Below the pieces are notes generated by a model. It did not search any database and was not told where the DNA came from. It saw only the letters and a program-made list of their open reading frames with translations. From positions 21,910,426 through 21,974,425 of the forward strand of contig SSBO01000012.1 of assembly GCA_005281725.1 (NCBI GenBank): DNA of 64,000 bases. The letters run 5' to 3'. Position 1 is the stretch's first letter, and each line of letters begins with the position of its first letter. A program made the position numbers and the translations under genes. The DNA comes from Wuchereria bancrofti (Eukaryota; Nematoda; Chromadorea; Rhabditida; Onchocercidae). This document shows, piece by piece, positions 1 through 14,159 of this stretch.

Positions 1-3000
1 ATTTAAAATATGTTGGAAATCAATTTTTAATAACAAAAAAAAAAAAACGAAGAATTGTAAATTTTTATTATAATATTAGTAAGATTGTAGAATTATTAGA
101 ATGATAATAACTTGTTTTTGGGGTTAAGAAAAAAAAAAGGAAATAGAAAGGACGAATTATTTGAGTTATAAAATTTTAATAATATAATCGGACAGGTAAG
201 TTATGCATGGTATCATGAAAAATAACGATTATGGGATGTGTCATAAATGGTACATTTAAGGATAACCACGAAATAATGGGTTCATTTTTTTTTTTTTTTT
301 GTTACCCAAAGGTCAAGGTAAAAATATCAATTTGATGAAAAAGTTATTGCTTAATTTAAGGAACGAAATAAAATTTTAAGTGGAGAAAAAGAAAAGATTA
401 GAAAAAGAAATAAATTAATTCTTTGAAATCTATTTAATACTTTATACTTATTATTTCCAATAAATTTTAATAAACCAAAATTACATTTGACATTAAATAT
501 TTTTTTCTTCTTAGTTTTTACATTTCATTTTCCTAAATTGTACATCTATTATAATTTTTGGAGCAATAAGTTTAAAAAAAAAAAAAAAAAAAAAAGAGAG
601 GAACGATCACATAAATTATCGTTTAAGATTACATAATCTTTTTTTTTTTTTACTTAGATTAAAAAAATGAATTATTAATATTCAACGACTGTTATTTATT
701 CTTATTCATAAATCGATTTTTTTTTTTTTTTTTTTGTAATTTTTTTCTGATATTTCAAAATTAATATGTCAAAGAAAAGGAAATATAGAAAAGAAGAAAA
801 AAAAATGGAGCAGCAAATAATAATTCAAATAGTAATTAATGAATGGCATAAAATATGGCAAATAATATACTAGAAAAAATTGAAAGAGAAAAAAAAATTA
901 TTTAATCAAATTGAAGTACAAAAAAAAAAAAAAAAATGAAAAAAATAAAATAGGAAGTAATGATGTAATGAAGTTTAGAGAGAAATTATTTGATAAATTT
1001 TTAAATGATATAATATGTAATAAAATAAATTTNATGTAATAATAAATCATTGATATAATTTCGTTATATTATAATTTAAAATGAATTCAAAAACAATCAC
1101 AATAAGATTATTTTTCTCTTTTTTCTTCCTTTTTTTTTTTTATTTTTCTTTTTTCTTTCACTATTGTTTATTAGCATGACAGTTGTTATGGATAAATAAA
1201 TAAGCAAATAGAATAAATAATTTTACAAAAACAAAAAAAAAAATGTGATAATACTTTATCATTTGCTTTCTTTCTTTTTTTTTTCTTTAAATTGTTCATT
1301 CATTTAGAGATAATAAAAAAGTGATGATAAGAGTAGTGATAATGAATGATGATAAAACGAAAACTATTGAGATTCACAGGCTCTTATCATTTAATGCAAT
1401 CCCATAAATTTATTAGACACAATTAACGATCACAGATAGATCACAGATAGTAAATGTGTATGGGACACATTGATGACAATTTCTATCACAAATTTTCCCA
1501 CCTGCCACAAAAAAAAAAAAAAAAAAGTAAATGATTCAATCTAAGATTTTTACATCTTATTGATTATAAATATTAATATACTCATCGTCATTTAATTATT
1601 CAAAAATTGGACCAATAATTTATTTTCATAATTATAATCATAAAAATTATACACTACTTTTTATTATCATACATAATTAATTACAATTATTTCTTAATTT
1701 ATAAATTACAATTGTTTCTTTAAAAAAAATAATCGAAAAAAAAAGGAAAGCAGCGTGCATTAAGAAGAAAATCAGTGTTTAAGAAAAATTAATCATTATT
1801 GAAAAAAAAATGCAAAAAAACAAAAAAAGAAAAAAATTGTATTGATTTTTTAGAAAACTATCACTCAATTATTTCAAATAGTGTATTATTTGTTTAAAAA
1901 GAAAAAAAAAAATAGTGAAATAATTTCTATTCAAAAAAAAAAAAAAATTAAAACAACAATCAGTAATACCTATTTTTTATAAAGAAAATCAATATTTAAT
2001 CTATTTGTTATTTTTAACTATCAAATGTATATATTGAAATATTTTAATAATAATTACAATTTTTCAAGAGCAAAAAAAAGAAAATATGGTAAAACTGTTT
2101 TTTATTTTTAAACATTTGAATAATTTTTGTGAAATTATCATTTATTTGTTTACTTTTTTTGTTTGTTTTTTTTTTTTTTGTTCTAATAAACTATGAATGA
2201 ATGAACAAAAAAAAATTGTCTGAATTAATTAATTTTAAAAAATATTATATACAAAAATATTTATGGAGAAATTATTAAGAAAAAAAAAAGATAAAAAGGA
2301 AGGAAAAAAAAAAGAAGCTAAGCATTTGAAATGTTAGTTAAATGCTAAATGAACTTTTATTGATGAGAGAAATAGTTGTTAAGTTAAACAAGTATTGCTT
2401 TTTCTTTCATTTTTCATTTTTCATTTTTTTTTTTTAGCAATATGTTAAGTGATGATGAAAATTTAAAGAGAAAAAAAAAATTTTTAAAAAAAAAGAAAAG
2501 TGAAAAGAAATTGCGAGGATTATAAATTATACGATTGAGAATTTAAATTTCTTTCAAACTTAAAAGTTTCATTCATTTTATGTAAAATGTCAAAATTGAA
2601 ACTTACATCATTTATTTATTATTTTACACAGCCAACTAGCAAAAAAGAAAAAGTGAAAATTTTTGGAAAGGAAAAAAAAAACAAGACAGCGAAGAAAAAA
2701 AAAAAAGAATGAAAATTTGTGGATAAGATAAAAATGATAAATTTGAAAAATTACACACAAACAATGCGTCTGCTTCACTTTTTTTTTTCTTTTCCATTTA
2801 ACATAAATTAATTATTCATTTTGAAAAATTTGCTTAAATTTTGAATTCGTTGATTTATTAAAGAGTTTTTAATTCTTTTTTTTTTTCAGGTACATTTATT
2901 TTATAAATATACCAATTCAGATTAAAGTAATGCTAATATGAAATTAGTATAATAATCAAAATAAAATCAAAAGTAAAAAAGTATCAATTAAATGAGGTAA

Positions 3001-3348
3001 TAAAGTATGATTAAATGTCAAAATAAACAACAGTGTTTCACTCTTGAAAAGTTTTTTTTTTTTTTTTTAATTCAAGAGATAATAAGTTTTAAAAAGTTTT
3101 TATTTCCTCTAGGAAGTAAATAGAAGTAGTAAAAATTCTAGTGCATAGACAAACAAATATAATGAATAAACATTCATAGGTGACACTTTTGTTATAAAAG
3201 GTCACGATGACAACGAAGAGGTCAACATAATGCTAATATTATTTGAATAATGCTGCTTAGTTTAGAAGAAACATATAAAAATAATTTTTATACCGGTAAA
3301 AATCGATCATATATAAAGAATTTCAAAAATTGAAAAAGCAAACATTTA

Positions 3349-3379
3349 AGAGAGAGAGAGAGAGAGAGGGAGGGAGAGA
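3349..3379. repeat. (AG)n microsatellite
   Basis: Uninterrupted AG dinucleotide run grading into GGGA units; a purine tract on the plus strand. Confidence 0.9.
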
Positions 3380-3757
3380 AACAAAGAGAGCAAAAGTGAA
3401 AATAGAAATGAATGAAGAAGAAGAAGCGCTATTGTCACATTTTATGACATAAGTATACTATTATGTAAACATAAGTATTAAGTTTTACATAAACAATGGA
3501 AAAGTTTGCAAAATGCAAATGAATTTAATGTTTTAGTTAAAAATGTTTTAGTTTAACATTCTTTTCATTCCAATTTGAGCGCAAAAGGTCAACATCGATT
3601 TGGTGCAAATGGCTAATGGTCAACAATTTCAATAAATCATTATTCATTGATGGTTATTTTTCGGCTCTTTTTTTTTTTCCTTCACATGCATCTTAGCGAC
3701 AATTTGGCGCCATCTATAATGATTGAAGAGAAAAAAGGAAAATGATGGCTCCTGTCT

Positions 3758-3787
3758 GAGCTTGTCGAGCTGAGCTGAGCTGAGCTT
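3758..3787. repeat. (GAGCT)n short tandem repeat
   Basis: GAGCT pentamers, two at the left end separated by TTGTC and then consecutive GAGCT units. Every unit contains the palindrome AGCT. It is a small GC-richer island in very AT-rich surroundings. Confidence 0.8.
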
Positions 3788-5899
3788 AATAATAATAAAA
3801 ATTGTTAGATAATTTGGGAATGTTATTGATGATTAAGTTTTGAAGTAGTTTTTTGCAGCTTTGGAAAATGGAAGAAAAAAAAAAGAGGAAACAAAGGGAT
3901 TAGAATAGAAAGACATTTACATATTTACTTATCCTTTTTTCATTAATTTTTTTTCGTTTTTTTTTTTCACTAAACGATCAGAAATTTCATTGTGAATTTT
4001 TATATTATAAATAAAAGTACAAATATGACAATTTTGAAATTTATTTTTAATAATTAAATTAGTAATTATCATCATGCACGTCAAATACTGTGCGTCAATT
4101 TCGTTAGATTACTAAACAAATATTACGTAAGGGAATATATCATTTTCACTTTCACGCTAATTTCACGTCAAATTCATCTTCACATTAATTTTAATAACAT
4201 ATTATTAATTAATGATATGATTACTCAAAAAAAAAAAATATAATTTGTTTTAATTTTTTTTTTTTGCAAAATTGAGAAGTTGATATTTTGAAAATAAACA
4301 TAGAAAGAAAAAATTAGTCTGTGTAAATCCATTGGGGTCTTTAGAAGTATTAGTTTATTTTTCTTTCCAACTTTAAAATTTTATCAAAATTGTCTATTAT
4401 TCATATTTCTTTTCTTTTTTCTTTGTTTTTTTCTATTTTCCTTTTTTTTTGGAAAATATAGGATTTGAAAGCCATAATGATGAAATTTTAAATATTCAAT
4501 CATTGATGGACAGTGAAAAATAGAAGAAAAAATAAGCGAAATGATTTATTACGAGAAAAGTTTAAAATGATATAATTTTGAGACAAAATTTTCTCTGAGA
4601 GAGAAAAATTGATCGAGTCAGATTAAATTAGACTATATGGCATGACTAGTGGTAATTTTTTACTAATTAATTTCATGTTTAGTCTGAAATTAATTAGCAT
4701 ATTAAAATAATATTAAAATATTGAAATGCAATGGTAATCTGTAAGAAGTCTGATTGATAGTTCAATTTAACAAATACACAAAAAAAAATTTAGAAGATAA
4801 TTTAATTCAATTTTAAAAAGCATTTTCATTAAAAATTTTTGAAAGATATTTTCACTAAAAAAAAGTACACTTAATGAGAAGTTTTAAATTGAATAAGGAA
4901 ACTTTTTATTTTTTATTTCAAGGCTATAATTTTTATTCAAATCTTATTTTTATTTCGAGGCAGTAAATAATCTATCATTTGAACCTACAATTTAAGTCAT
5001 TAAGAACGAAAGTGCTATGACGGCAAAATAGTTCATTTAAAAAAAAATATATTGGTAATGAATAACTGATATACATAATTAACAAACTAATGATAATTTT
5101 TCAGTTAAGTAAAAAATTAAACTTAAACAAAATTAATGCTTTATTGATTTTGTTAAAAAAAAAAGAATCAACAATCATTCATTTCTTTACTGTATTAAAA
5201 TCAGATTAGTCTTCAAATAAAGTTTGTAGAAAAGATTAAAGGTCAGATAGCTTATCACATTGTAACTTTTCTTCCTTCCTTCCTTCCATCTGTTATAATT
5301 TTATGCAAATTAACTTCATCGATATCAAAAAGTATACTTTATTCATGAATTTTTATTCTAATACAGATGAATAATTGCTTAAAATTAATATTTTATTTGA
5401 TGGCAACCTTATTTGCTTATTTTCCTATTTTTATTTATAAGTTTTACTGCTTTTAAATTTGGTACGAGAAAATAAGTAATATAATTGAATGATGATTAGA
5501 ATTAAGTAAAAAAAATAAAATAGAAATAAAAATTAACCGTTTTTTTATAAAATAACGAATTGTTTATTTTTTAATTAAACAAATGAACTAATTTGTGAAA
5601 AAATAGTAATAATATAAAAATAATATAAATCAATGTAACAGCTCATTTCACTGCTACTAAAATTAAAGTTATCTTATATGTTTTTAAATTTTGAAAGTTC
5701 ACATGGAGTTGATTATAAAGTATTCCTTCGAGAAAAATTCTTTTCTTTTGTTTCAAATACTTTTAGTTTAATTTCAAATTTTGACAAATTCTTTAAACTG
5801 ACTAAGAATTTTTAGTAAAACAATATGAAAAATATAAAATGTAAAAAATGAAAAGATAAAAAAAAAATTAGAAAGATAATTGCGAGTGCAAAAAAAAAA

Positions 5900-6300
5900 T
5901 TTTGATTTTAAATTAAAGGTATTAATAATAAGTCATAAGTGAATTTCTACGTAAATTCCAATCGTTTAAATTTGTTTTTCTAAAATAAATATGAAAAGAT
6001 AAGAAAAAACAATTACCTAGGTATTTGATCAATATTTAAATATTTGATTAAATATTATCAATCATTAAATTAAAACAAAAAAATTATTAAATGAAACATT
6101 AAACGGTCAATTTGAAAAAAAATTTTTTTTCAGTTTTAAATTAAGGGTATTAATGATAAGTCATAAGTGAATTTCTACGTAAATTCCGATCGTTTAAATT
6201 TGTTTTTCTAAAATAAATACGAAAAGAAAAGTAAAAACAATTACCTAGGTGTTTGATCAATATTTTTAAATATTTGATTAAATATTATCAAATATTATTT
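5900..6300. repeat. Two-copy segmental duplication, 228-bp period
   Basis: A block of about 190 bp recurs 228 bp downstream: the shared string AGTCATAAGTGAATTTCTAC begins at 5931 and again at 6159, and the similarity continues through ACAATTACCTAGG. The second copy is interrupted by an ATTTTATATA-rich insertion (about 6290-6400), after which the end of the unit reappears (about 6401-6480). The copies differ by scattered substitutions, so the duplication is not brand new. Confidence 0.85.
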
Positions 6301-9300
6301 GATTATTTAAATTTATTATTTTATATATTATTTTATATATTTTATATATTATTTTATATATTTATATATTTTAAATATTAAATTTATTATTATTAAATAT
6401 TATTTGATTATTTAAATATTTGATTAAATATTATCAATCATTAAATTAAATTAAAACAAAAAAAATTATTAAATAAAACATTAACATTTTAAAATTTTTC
6501 AATATTTAAATAGCTAGCATTTAAATTTGCAATAAATGCATATTTTGATTGATTTATGGTTGATTATCATGAAATATACTTAATGGATTCATTATTGTAT
6601 GATAATTAGTTGGCGCTCAAAGGATGAAATGAAAAAAGGATAACCGACGACGATAGGTGTCCAATTATTAGGGAAAGGTAAATGATATATGGTAAATGGA
6701 TAAATGAGGAAACATTGAACCGTGTAAATATCGATGACAATTCAAATCCCTCAATAAAAAAAAGAGAAAAGCCTTAATTTTTGATTTTAATTATTAATTG
6801 GTGTTTAATTTTAAATTACAGTAGCGTCATTTGTTTAAAGAATGAAAGAAATAATTTTCGAAATAATATAAACAATATTATTAAATTTCGTTTTTAATCA
6901 TTGGTAAATGCATTAAAATATTTTCTGTTAACGATAACAACAATTATTTATCATTGATTAACACATCTTTTAATTACTTTCACATTTGAATTTTGAATTA
7001 ATTTCTTGAAAAAGAAGATAATAGTAAAATGATAAATAATAGAATTTTGCATTAATTTTTTTAAAGAAAATAAAATAATAGGAAAATCCAAAAAAAAAAA
7101 AGATCATAATTTAGCTGATTTTGATGCAAGTGATAACATTTGGTTGTTATCATTTACTGTTGGACTGATAATTTTGTACCTTTAGTTGAATAGGATTTAA
7201 TTTTATTTCACGTAACAATTATTCAAGATTGAAAAAAAATAAAAATTTTCAGCTAAATATTGTTACATTTTTAAAACTCTCAGAAATAGCTTAAATTTCA
7301 TAATGTTTGAAAATTAAATAAACTTATGAAAATTTTAAAATTTGATAAAAATTATCAACAAATTTATTTCGAAAGAAGAAAAAAAAAAACTAATACAGTA
7401 TATTTATTTAAGTCAAATTTAGCATATTTATTGCGAAGAATAAAATTGTAATTAAATTTTATTGTATTTCGGAAAATTAAAATTTTTTTGAATAATTTTC
7501 AAATAAAAAAATTTATTAGTTAACTTTTTTTATAAACAATAAAAAATGGAATGAGAGAGAAAAAATTATTGCTGGCGTAGTTGTCGCCTCAAATATGCTT
7601 TCCGTCAATGATACGATGATGTAATATATTGTAAAAAGTTCCTCTATCATTCACATTTCATATTTAATTATAACTTTTGTCCAATAAGTAAAAAAAAAAA
7701 TTTAGAAAAAAATAAAAAAAATCAAAATTTAAATCTCTTTCATATCACTTTTCTAATATATTTTATCCAGTTGTGATAAAAAAATAAATTAAAAATATTT
7801 TTGAAGAAATTATCAAAATAAAATTTAAAAAATTAATGAATATGACTTGATTGCAATTAATTTAAATCAAATATCAAATGAAAATTTGAAGACTGAAAAG
7901 TAACAAAAGTAAACTGAGATTTATCTTTAGTCGATGTACACTTATTTCCTGTCACAATTGTTTGTTCATTCATTACAGCTACTAATTTTGCTAGCAGTTT
8001 AGATTAAAAAATTGGAAAGGATCAAAGATTATGAAAATAAAAGCAATTTAAAAATTTAAAAATCTGATAGTTTCAAGAAAGCCAGCAACTTCTCAGGGCG
8101 AATTATACCTGTATGATATATTTATTTAATAAGTTTGTGCTCAATTCTAACTTTTTGATAAATATCCAATAAACATTTGAAAGATTCATTAGACACGACC
8201 AATTTTTAAATTAATTATCACTTAGCATTGAAAAGAAGAAATTTGTCATTGGCAATTTAAAAATAATTTTTTTCAAAGATACTTTAAAAAAAAAAATAAT
8301 AATTGAATAATTTATTTGACTGGTATTAAATTTGATAAAAAAAAATAGCAAAAAATGTTGAAGCAATGTAAATCAGTGGCACTTTTAGTTATCGTACGTA
8401 AGTTTTTTCATTTTATGATATCTGATTACACGTACGTGTATTGCGTCGAATTATAATTAAATTGAATTGAATTAAAAAAATTGAAAAGAATTAAATTATT
8501 TATGATTGAGCGTGAATAAATTTTTACAACGATGATCGAAACAAGAAATACTAACTAGGCCTAATTATGATCAATTTTTCCCGTAGTACCGAGATATTCC
8601 GAATAAAAGAAAATACCATATAATCACAAATTTTCACCTTGATTTATCATTTATCAGTGTCATTATCATACGATCATATCAGTCTGCCATTGTTGTGTAT
8701 TTATTCATTTCATTAAATTTATTGGAGAGAAGAAATTTTATCAATAAATAAAACATTAATATTTCCAGCAATAATTTTGAACTTACATTAATAGCTGCAA
8801 TTATCACCGTGTAATCATTTCAATTATTATCAAATCTGTATTTTGATTATTATTATTATTATCATTCAATTATTATCACTTTCTTACTATTTTGTATATT
8901 ATTTTCTTGTTGCTATTTTAATTACATTAATATATAATCAGTTTTATGAATGTTTTAATCATTAGCATTTCGTAATTATTTTATTTATCACTCCCATATA
9001 ATTATTTTAATTTATTATCACTTTATGATAGCTTCAATTATTTCCCTCTGTAAATTGAACTATTATCATTTTATGATCATTTAATTAGATTGAATCATTG
9101 ATTCATTATTGATATCTCTGACTCAGTGACAGCAATCATCTAAAATCTCTCATTATTATAAAATAAAGAAAGAAATTTAATTGAAATCAGCAGACTTTAT
9201 CATAAATCAAAACAATGCGAAGATTTCAAAATTTTCCTTATCGATAATTTTTATTTTTATTTCTTACATACTGGGCGCTCTTATCAATAAATGAAAAGGA

Positions 9301-10628
9301 ATTATTGAAAAATCATTCTGATTCTGTCTAAATTGTAATTTTTTAAATTAAACATTATTTGTTTGTTTCAATTATTCATGTTGCTATATTCATTTCTCAT
9401 CATTTCCTACAGTTTCCTCTCTTTTATCTCTCTTTTTTTAATTTTCATATTTTAAAATTTTAAATTAAAATTAATTAATCTATTGTATAAACAGAAAGTA
9501 AGCCTATTGCAAACTAAATTATTCACACGACAAATTTTTTTATTGTCATTTTAATTGGAAACTTTTAAAATTAGGAAGAGATGAGTTTATGTCATGAAAA
9601 TGTCACCACGTAAAGATAGCGATCGAGAATTATCTTTTTATTTGTAATTTTAATTTATTATGATTATTTGCTATGATATTCATAAACTGTAACAAAATAA
9701 TTGTTGTGCAAGTAAAAAAAAAATGTAAAAAAATCTTAATTAGTTTAAATTCTTTAATTTCTTAATTAGTTTAATCTTTTTCTAAAAATGCTATTTTAAT
9801 TACTCATTAACACATTTAAATTAGCAATCCATCTTTATTTAAAGATGAAATTAAATTCTTCCTGGAAATTTTTTTAATTATTTAATTCATTAATTTTCTC
9901 AAGGACTAATTTATTTAATTGCATATTTCTGATATGCAATTTTTTCTGCAACAATTACAACAATCCTAATACAATAAGAAAAAACAATATTTCAATAATA
10001 CTTTAATTACCTGAATAGTTAGTACTTTTATTTTTTAAAAAGGAAACTGCTAGAAATTAATCTTTTATAATTGATATATTCTTTAAATGATTAATTTGCA
10101 ATGCAAATTTCTTTAATTAAGAAATGCTAATTGATCTATAATAAAATTAAGAGAGAAATACTGACAAAAAAGGAAGCAAAAATAGAGCATTGAGAAAATT
10201 TTCATTCATATAACATTCATTTTTTCGAAAATATTTTTCTGAAAAAAATTTTTTTAGAAACAAAAATTTTATTGCAACTTTTGCGCTTCTCACTGCAAAA
10301 TTGACATAAACTGTCACTGAAGAAAATTTCAAATTATAAGAAAGAAATTTGTGTAAAATCAAATCTAAGATAAACAAACCTGAAACTTTGTAACTAATTC
10401 AGGTCTTTCTCTATTTCTTACCTGTTATTATAGGTATTTAATTATAAGATTAAGTGTATTTAATTATAAGATGAGTATCCGTAATAGCAATATGAATTAT
10501 ATGCTACGTGGTTGACTGATAATGGCAATTGATTTCCTGAAATAAAATTTCTATTAATTATTCTAAAATAAGTTCTAAAAAAAAATTATTCTGAAAAATA
10601 GCAAAGATATTACTTAATAAATGAATTT

Positions 10629-10852
10629 TTATTTAATTTTGCCTTTTTTTTGGGTAATATTCGCCAAAAAGCATTTGGAAGATGTTTCTTCTTCTGTCCA
10701 TTTAATAATCCGGAAAACGTATCCAGAAAATGTTTCTTTTGTTTTCCCTGAAAGATAAATACGATAAGTTGTAGGTAACAAACAAATTATTCCTTTAATC
10801 AGACCGACAACTAAACTATCTTCAAGGTTGTCTTTTAAACTTCGTAATTTGC
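10629..10852 (-). other. Candidate coding exon or gene relic, function unknown
   Basis: On the minus strand an AACAATTTAG acceptor at 10853-10854 opens a 73-codon frame, without an internal Met start, that ends at TAA (10629). It is less AT-rich than its surroundings and the translation looks protein-like (for example TFSGYVFRIIKWTEEE). No partner exon was found upstream and I do not recognise a family. An open stretch of this length can arise by chance in 64 kb, so it may be a relic or nothing. Confidence 0.25.
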
Positions 10853-11689
10853 CTAAATTGTTAAGAAATTAATGATTAAACAAAATTTGGTATTATAGGA
10901 AATATTGCATACTAGAAATCTGTGTGAAGTATTAAAAAAATTAATTAAAACATTAATTATCTTTTCAAATTAGATTCGTTGTCACTTTTTTGCATAATTA
11001 AAAGAAGTTTTCCATCATTTTATCATTTTGTAGTTTAATTAATTAATTAATTAATGTTGCAACAATTAATGTAATAATTAATTATCCTACTCAAAGAGAA
11101 GGAAACAAATAATAATGTCAACTTCTGTCAACTGTGTCAACTTCTACAATCATTTATAATAAGCAAAAGAATAATGAAATCAACTTTATTTGCTGCATTT
11201 GTTAAATTATCTATCTCAAAAAAAAAATATTTCAAAAAAATTATTTATTTCGAAAAAAAAATTATTAAATTAAAGGAAAAGTGATAAAATCTCTTAAAAA
11301 ATGAAGAAAATTTTATGATTATTTTTATTGTTTGACAATTTGCGGAACAAATTAATTATTTTACTACATTAATAATTCGTTCAGCAACAAATGAAAGGCA
11401 AATAAGAATTTCGTCTACAATAAGCTTATCATGGACAATTTGTAGTATTGTTAGTTTTCTTGAAGTCAAATCTATTATATCTTCCAAATTTGTTAACACT
11501 TAGTTACATTCGCTCATCAACTAAATTAGTAAAATTGGATTTTATTAATTTTTCTAAATTGAATTATTTCTTTCATACTTTACTTGTAGCTAATATATAA
11601 TTTGATATGCTGAAAATTAGAATTTGACATGAAATGAAATTGTAAAATACTAAATTCTCTAGGGGACAATAAAAGTGTTAATTAATCTT

Positions 11690-11800
11690 NNNNNNNNNNN
11701 NNNNNNNNNNNNNNNNNNNNNNNNNNNNNNNNNNNNNNNNNNNNNNNNNNNNNNNNNNNNNNNNNNNNNNNNNNNNNNNNNNNNNNNNNNNNNNNNNNNN
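11690..11800. other. Assembly gap (N run)
   Basis: 111 consecutive N. The gap directly abuts a TAA trinucleotide repeat, so it was probably caused by failure to assemble that repeat; the true length is unknown. Confidence 0.98.
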
Positions 11801-11863
11801 TAATAATAATAAAAGTAATAATAATAATGGTAATAATAACAATAGTAATAATAATAATAATAA
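11801..11863. repeat. (TAA)n imperfect trinucleotide repeat
   Basis: TAA units with occasional G and C interruptions, continuing from the N gap. Confidence 0.9.
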
Positions 11864-13774
11864 GCAAATAGAAAATGTTTCTTTTATTTTTAACTTTGAG
11901 TTTCTTTTATTTTTACTTTGAGTTTGTTTTATTTTCTTTTCTTTTTCGTTTAATTAATTATATTTTCGATGCAATATTCTAATCAAATATTAAACTTTTG
12001 GCAAAATTATTTAACAATTTTACTGCTCAAATAGCAATTAATAATTATTTTATTTTCGGATAAATTTCAAAAATTTTTCGGATTTAAAAAAAAGACAAAA
12101 AAATAAATAAAGAATTCAGCTGATTCAAATCAATAATTTCAACTATTATATTTCAAATTGATGAAGAGCAGTAAAATAAAATATGAAGAAATTGTCATTA
12201 AATATCGAAGCTAAAAAGGTAAAATAAAAACTGCCAATTAGCTAATTAATCATTCACTCTCTTCCCTTTTTGCAATGTATGAAATTAATGATTTAAGCAT
12301 GAAGAGAGCGCTAATTAGGGACACAATTTCAGATATTTTAATAGAGACAGAGAGAGAGAGAGAAAAAAAAACTTTCCAGTTGTCGCTTGTTAATTATAAA
12401 TTATCATTCCTTACCTTTATATTACCTTTATTACTCGTTTTCTTTGATTATTACATCATCTTTTACATTATAAAATATAACATTTTTCTTAATTAAAATT
12501 TTAATTTGCAAAATTATCAAAAATTTTCACTTTTTTTTGTTTGAAAAAAATAAAAAAATGAAAGCAACTTTTTTGTTTGAAATTGCTTAGTTAACGGGTA
12601 ATTGTACCTGAAATGATGGGTAATGGAAAGTGAATCTCAAAGAGCGATGGGTAAATGAATAATGTATTTCGAGCAACGGAAATTGGGTAGTATTTAAAGT
12701 ATTGGATAGGATTTTGAGAAATTTTCATATGTATATTAACTGATAATCTAATTGTTGAATAAATTATGATTAAAGATTGATTGATAATCGATTGAGAGAT
12801 TTGGAGTTTAAGTTTAAATGCGTAACTTTATGAAACGTCTCAACGAATACACGTAAAACACGTGAATTTTTATTCTTGGCTAATTAAATCAGTCATACAT
12901 CTACAATAATTCGAAAAACAATCGTTTATCATTGTGATAAGTGATATTTCTTTTGAATGTAAATTTGAAATATGGCAATGTGACAAGAAAATGTGAAGCT
13001 ACCCTGTAGGAAATTAACAAGAAATACACTATCAACTTGTGAAAAGAAAGAAAAACAAATAAACAAATGATTGATCAGTGATAAGTTGAAATCACGGATG
13101 ACTTAATAGTGCTTACAGATGTTTAAATGCTTTTTTCAAATTTCAAAAATAATATTTCTCACAGTTGATTAATTTATATTTAAAGCAAAAGTTACAATTT
13201 TTTAGACAAAAATTTATTTAATAAAACAAATCTCATAATAAAATGTTATTTCCACATAACTTTTACATATTAATACAAAATTTTTCGAAGAGTAAATTGA
13301 TTGTCAACAATTTAACTAATTAAATTAAATTAAACGAATATTTGAAAAGCACATAGATAACGAATACATGTGACTATTTAATTGGTTTTAGTTATATCAA
13401 AATAAATAAACCAATTTTAGCAAAAATTGGATATGGAAAGTCCAGTAAGCATATTTGTAAAATGGAAATTACATCAAATTGAACTAACTTGTAAAGTTCA
13501 AAGGTTACATTTAGTCATTTATTTTCCAATTTGAGACAAAATTTTGCTTTCCAATAAATTGAGAAAAGAAGAAATACGTAATGAAGAATAGCATTTCATA
13601 CAAGTGGCTAAGCTATGAGAGTTGATAAATCAAATGAAATAATTTAGCATAGCCGAGAGTTAGATGAAAAGTGTCAAAGTTAATTAATCAATTAAACATA
13701 CTCTTTAAACTTAAACCTTGCAACGTTAAACTCTAATATTTAAAATGAGAAGACAACAGGAAAATATGATGAGA

Positions 13775-14151
13775 CATCTGAAAGCATTCGAGAACACGTA
13801 AAACATCTGAAAGCATTCGAGAACACGTAAAACATCTGAAAGCATTCGAGAACACGTAAAACATCTGAAAGCATTCAAGAAGACGTAAAACATCTGAAAG
13901 CATTCGAGAACACGTAAAACATCTGAAAGCATTCGAGAACACGTAAAACATCTGAAAGCATTCAAGAAGACGTAAAACATCTGAAAGCATTCGAGAACAC
14001 GTAAAACATCTGAAAGCATTCGAGAACACGTAAAACATCTGAAAGCATTCAAGAAGACGTAAAACATCTGAAAGCATTCAAGAACACGTAAAACATCTGA
14101 AAGCATTCGAGAACACGTAAAACATCTGAAAGCATTCGAGAACACGTAAAA
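13775..14151. repeat. 29-bp satellite, 13 copies, 87-bp higher-order period
   Basis: The 29-bp unit starts CATCTGAAAGCATTCGAG and ends in ACACGTAAAA. The motif CATCTG recurs exactly every 29 bp from 13775 to 14123, giving 13 copies without indels. Most units carry CGAGAACACG; a variant with CAAGAAGACG recurs mainly every third unit, so the array evolved partly as an 87-bp trimer. Because 29 is not a multiple of three and the unit lacks minus-strand stops, long minus-strand frames exist but are repeat artefacts. Confidence 0.97.
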
Positions 14152-14159
14152 CACTTCAA

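Larger units (their letters stand above)
1..10628. other. Gene-poor AT-rich region
   Basis: No exon series, RNA gene or recognisable protein was found on either strand. The stretch is dominated by A and T runs and short AT microsatellites, with an isolated ambiguous base at 1033. Local repeats inside it are listed separately. It may be intergenic or part of a very long intron or regulatory region of a gene outside the window. Confidence 0.6.
10853..13774. other. No gene seen; AT-rich with assembly gap
   Basis: Apart from the gap and its flanking trinucleotide repeat, only AT-rich sequence and a short (GA)n run near 12350-12362 are visible. Confidence 0.6.

Noticed and set aside
13775..14151. 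CRISPR-like array (29-bp repeats)
   Set aside because: Repeats are contiguous with no spacers, and the setting is eukaryotic; it is a satellite.
13726..14154. Long minus-strand frames of 114 and 142 codons
   Set aside because: They are produced by the 29-bp satellite, which lacks stops on that strand; the peptide is a periodic repeat with no start context or family.
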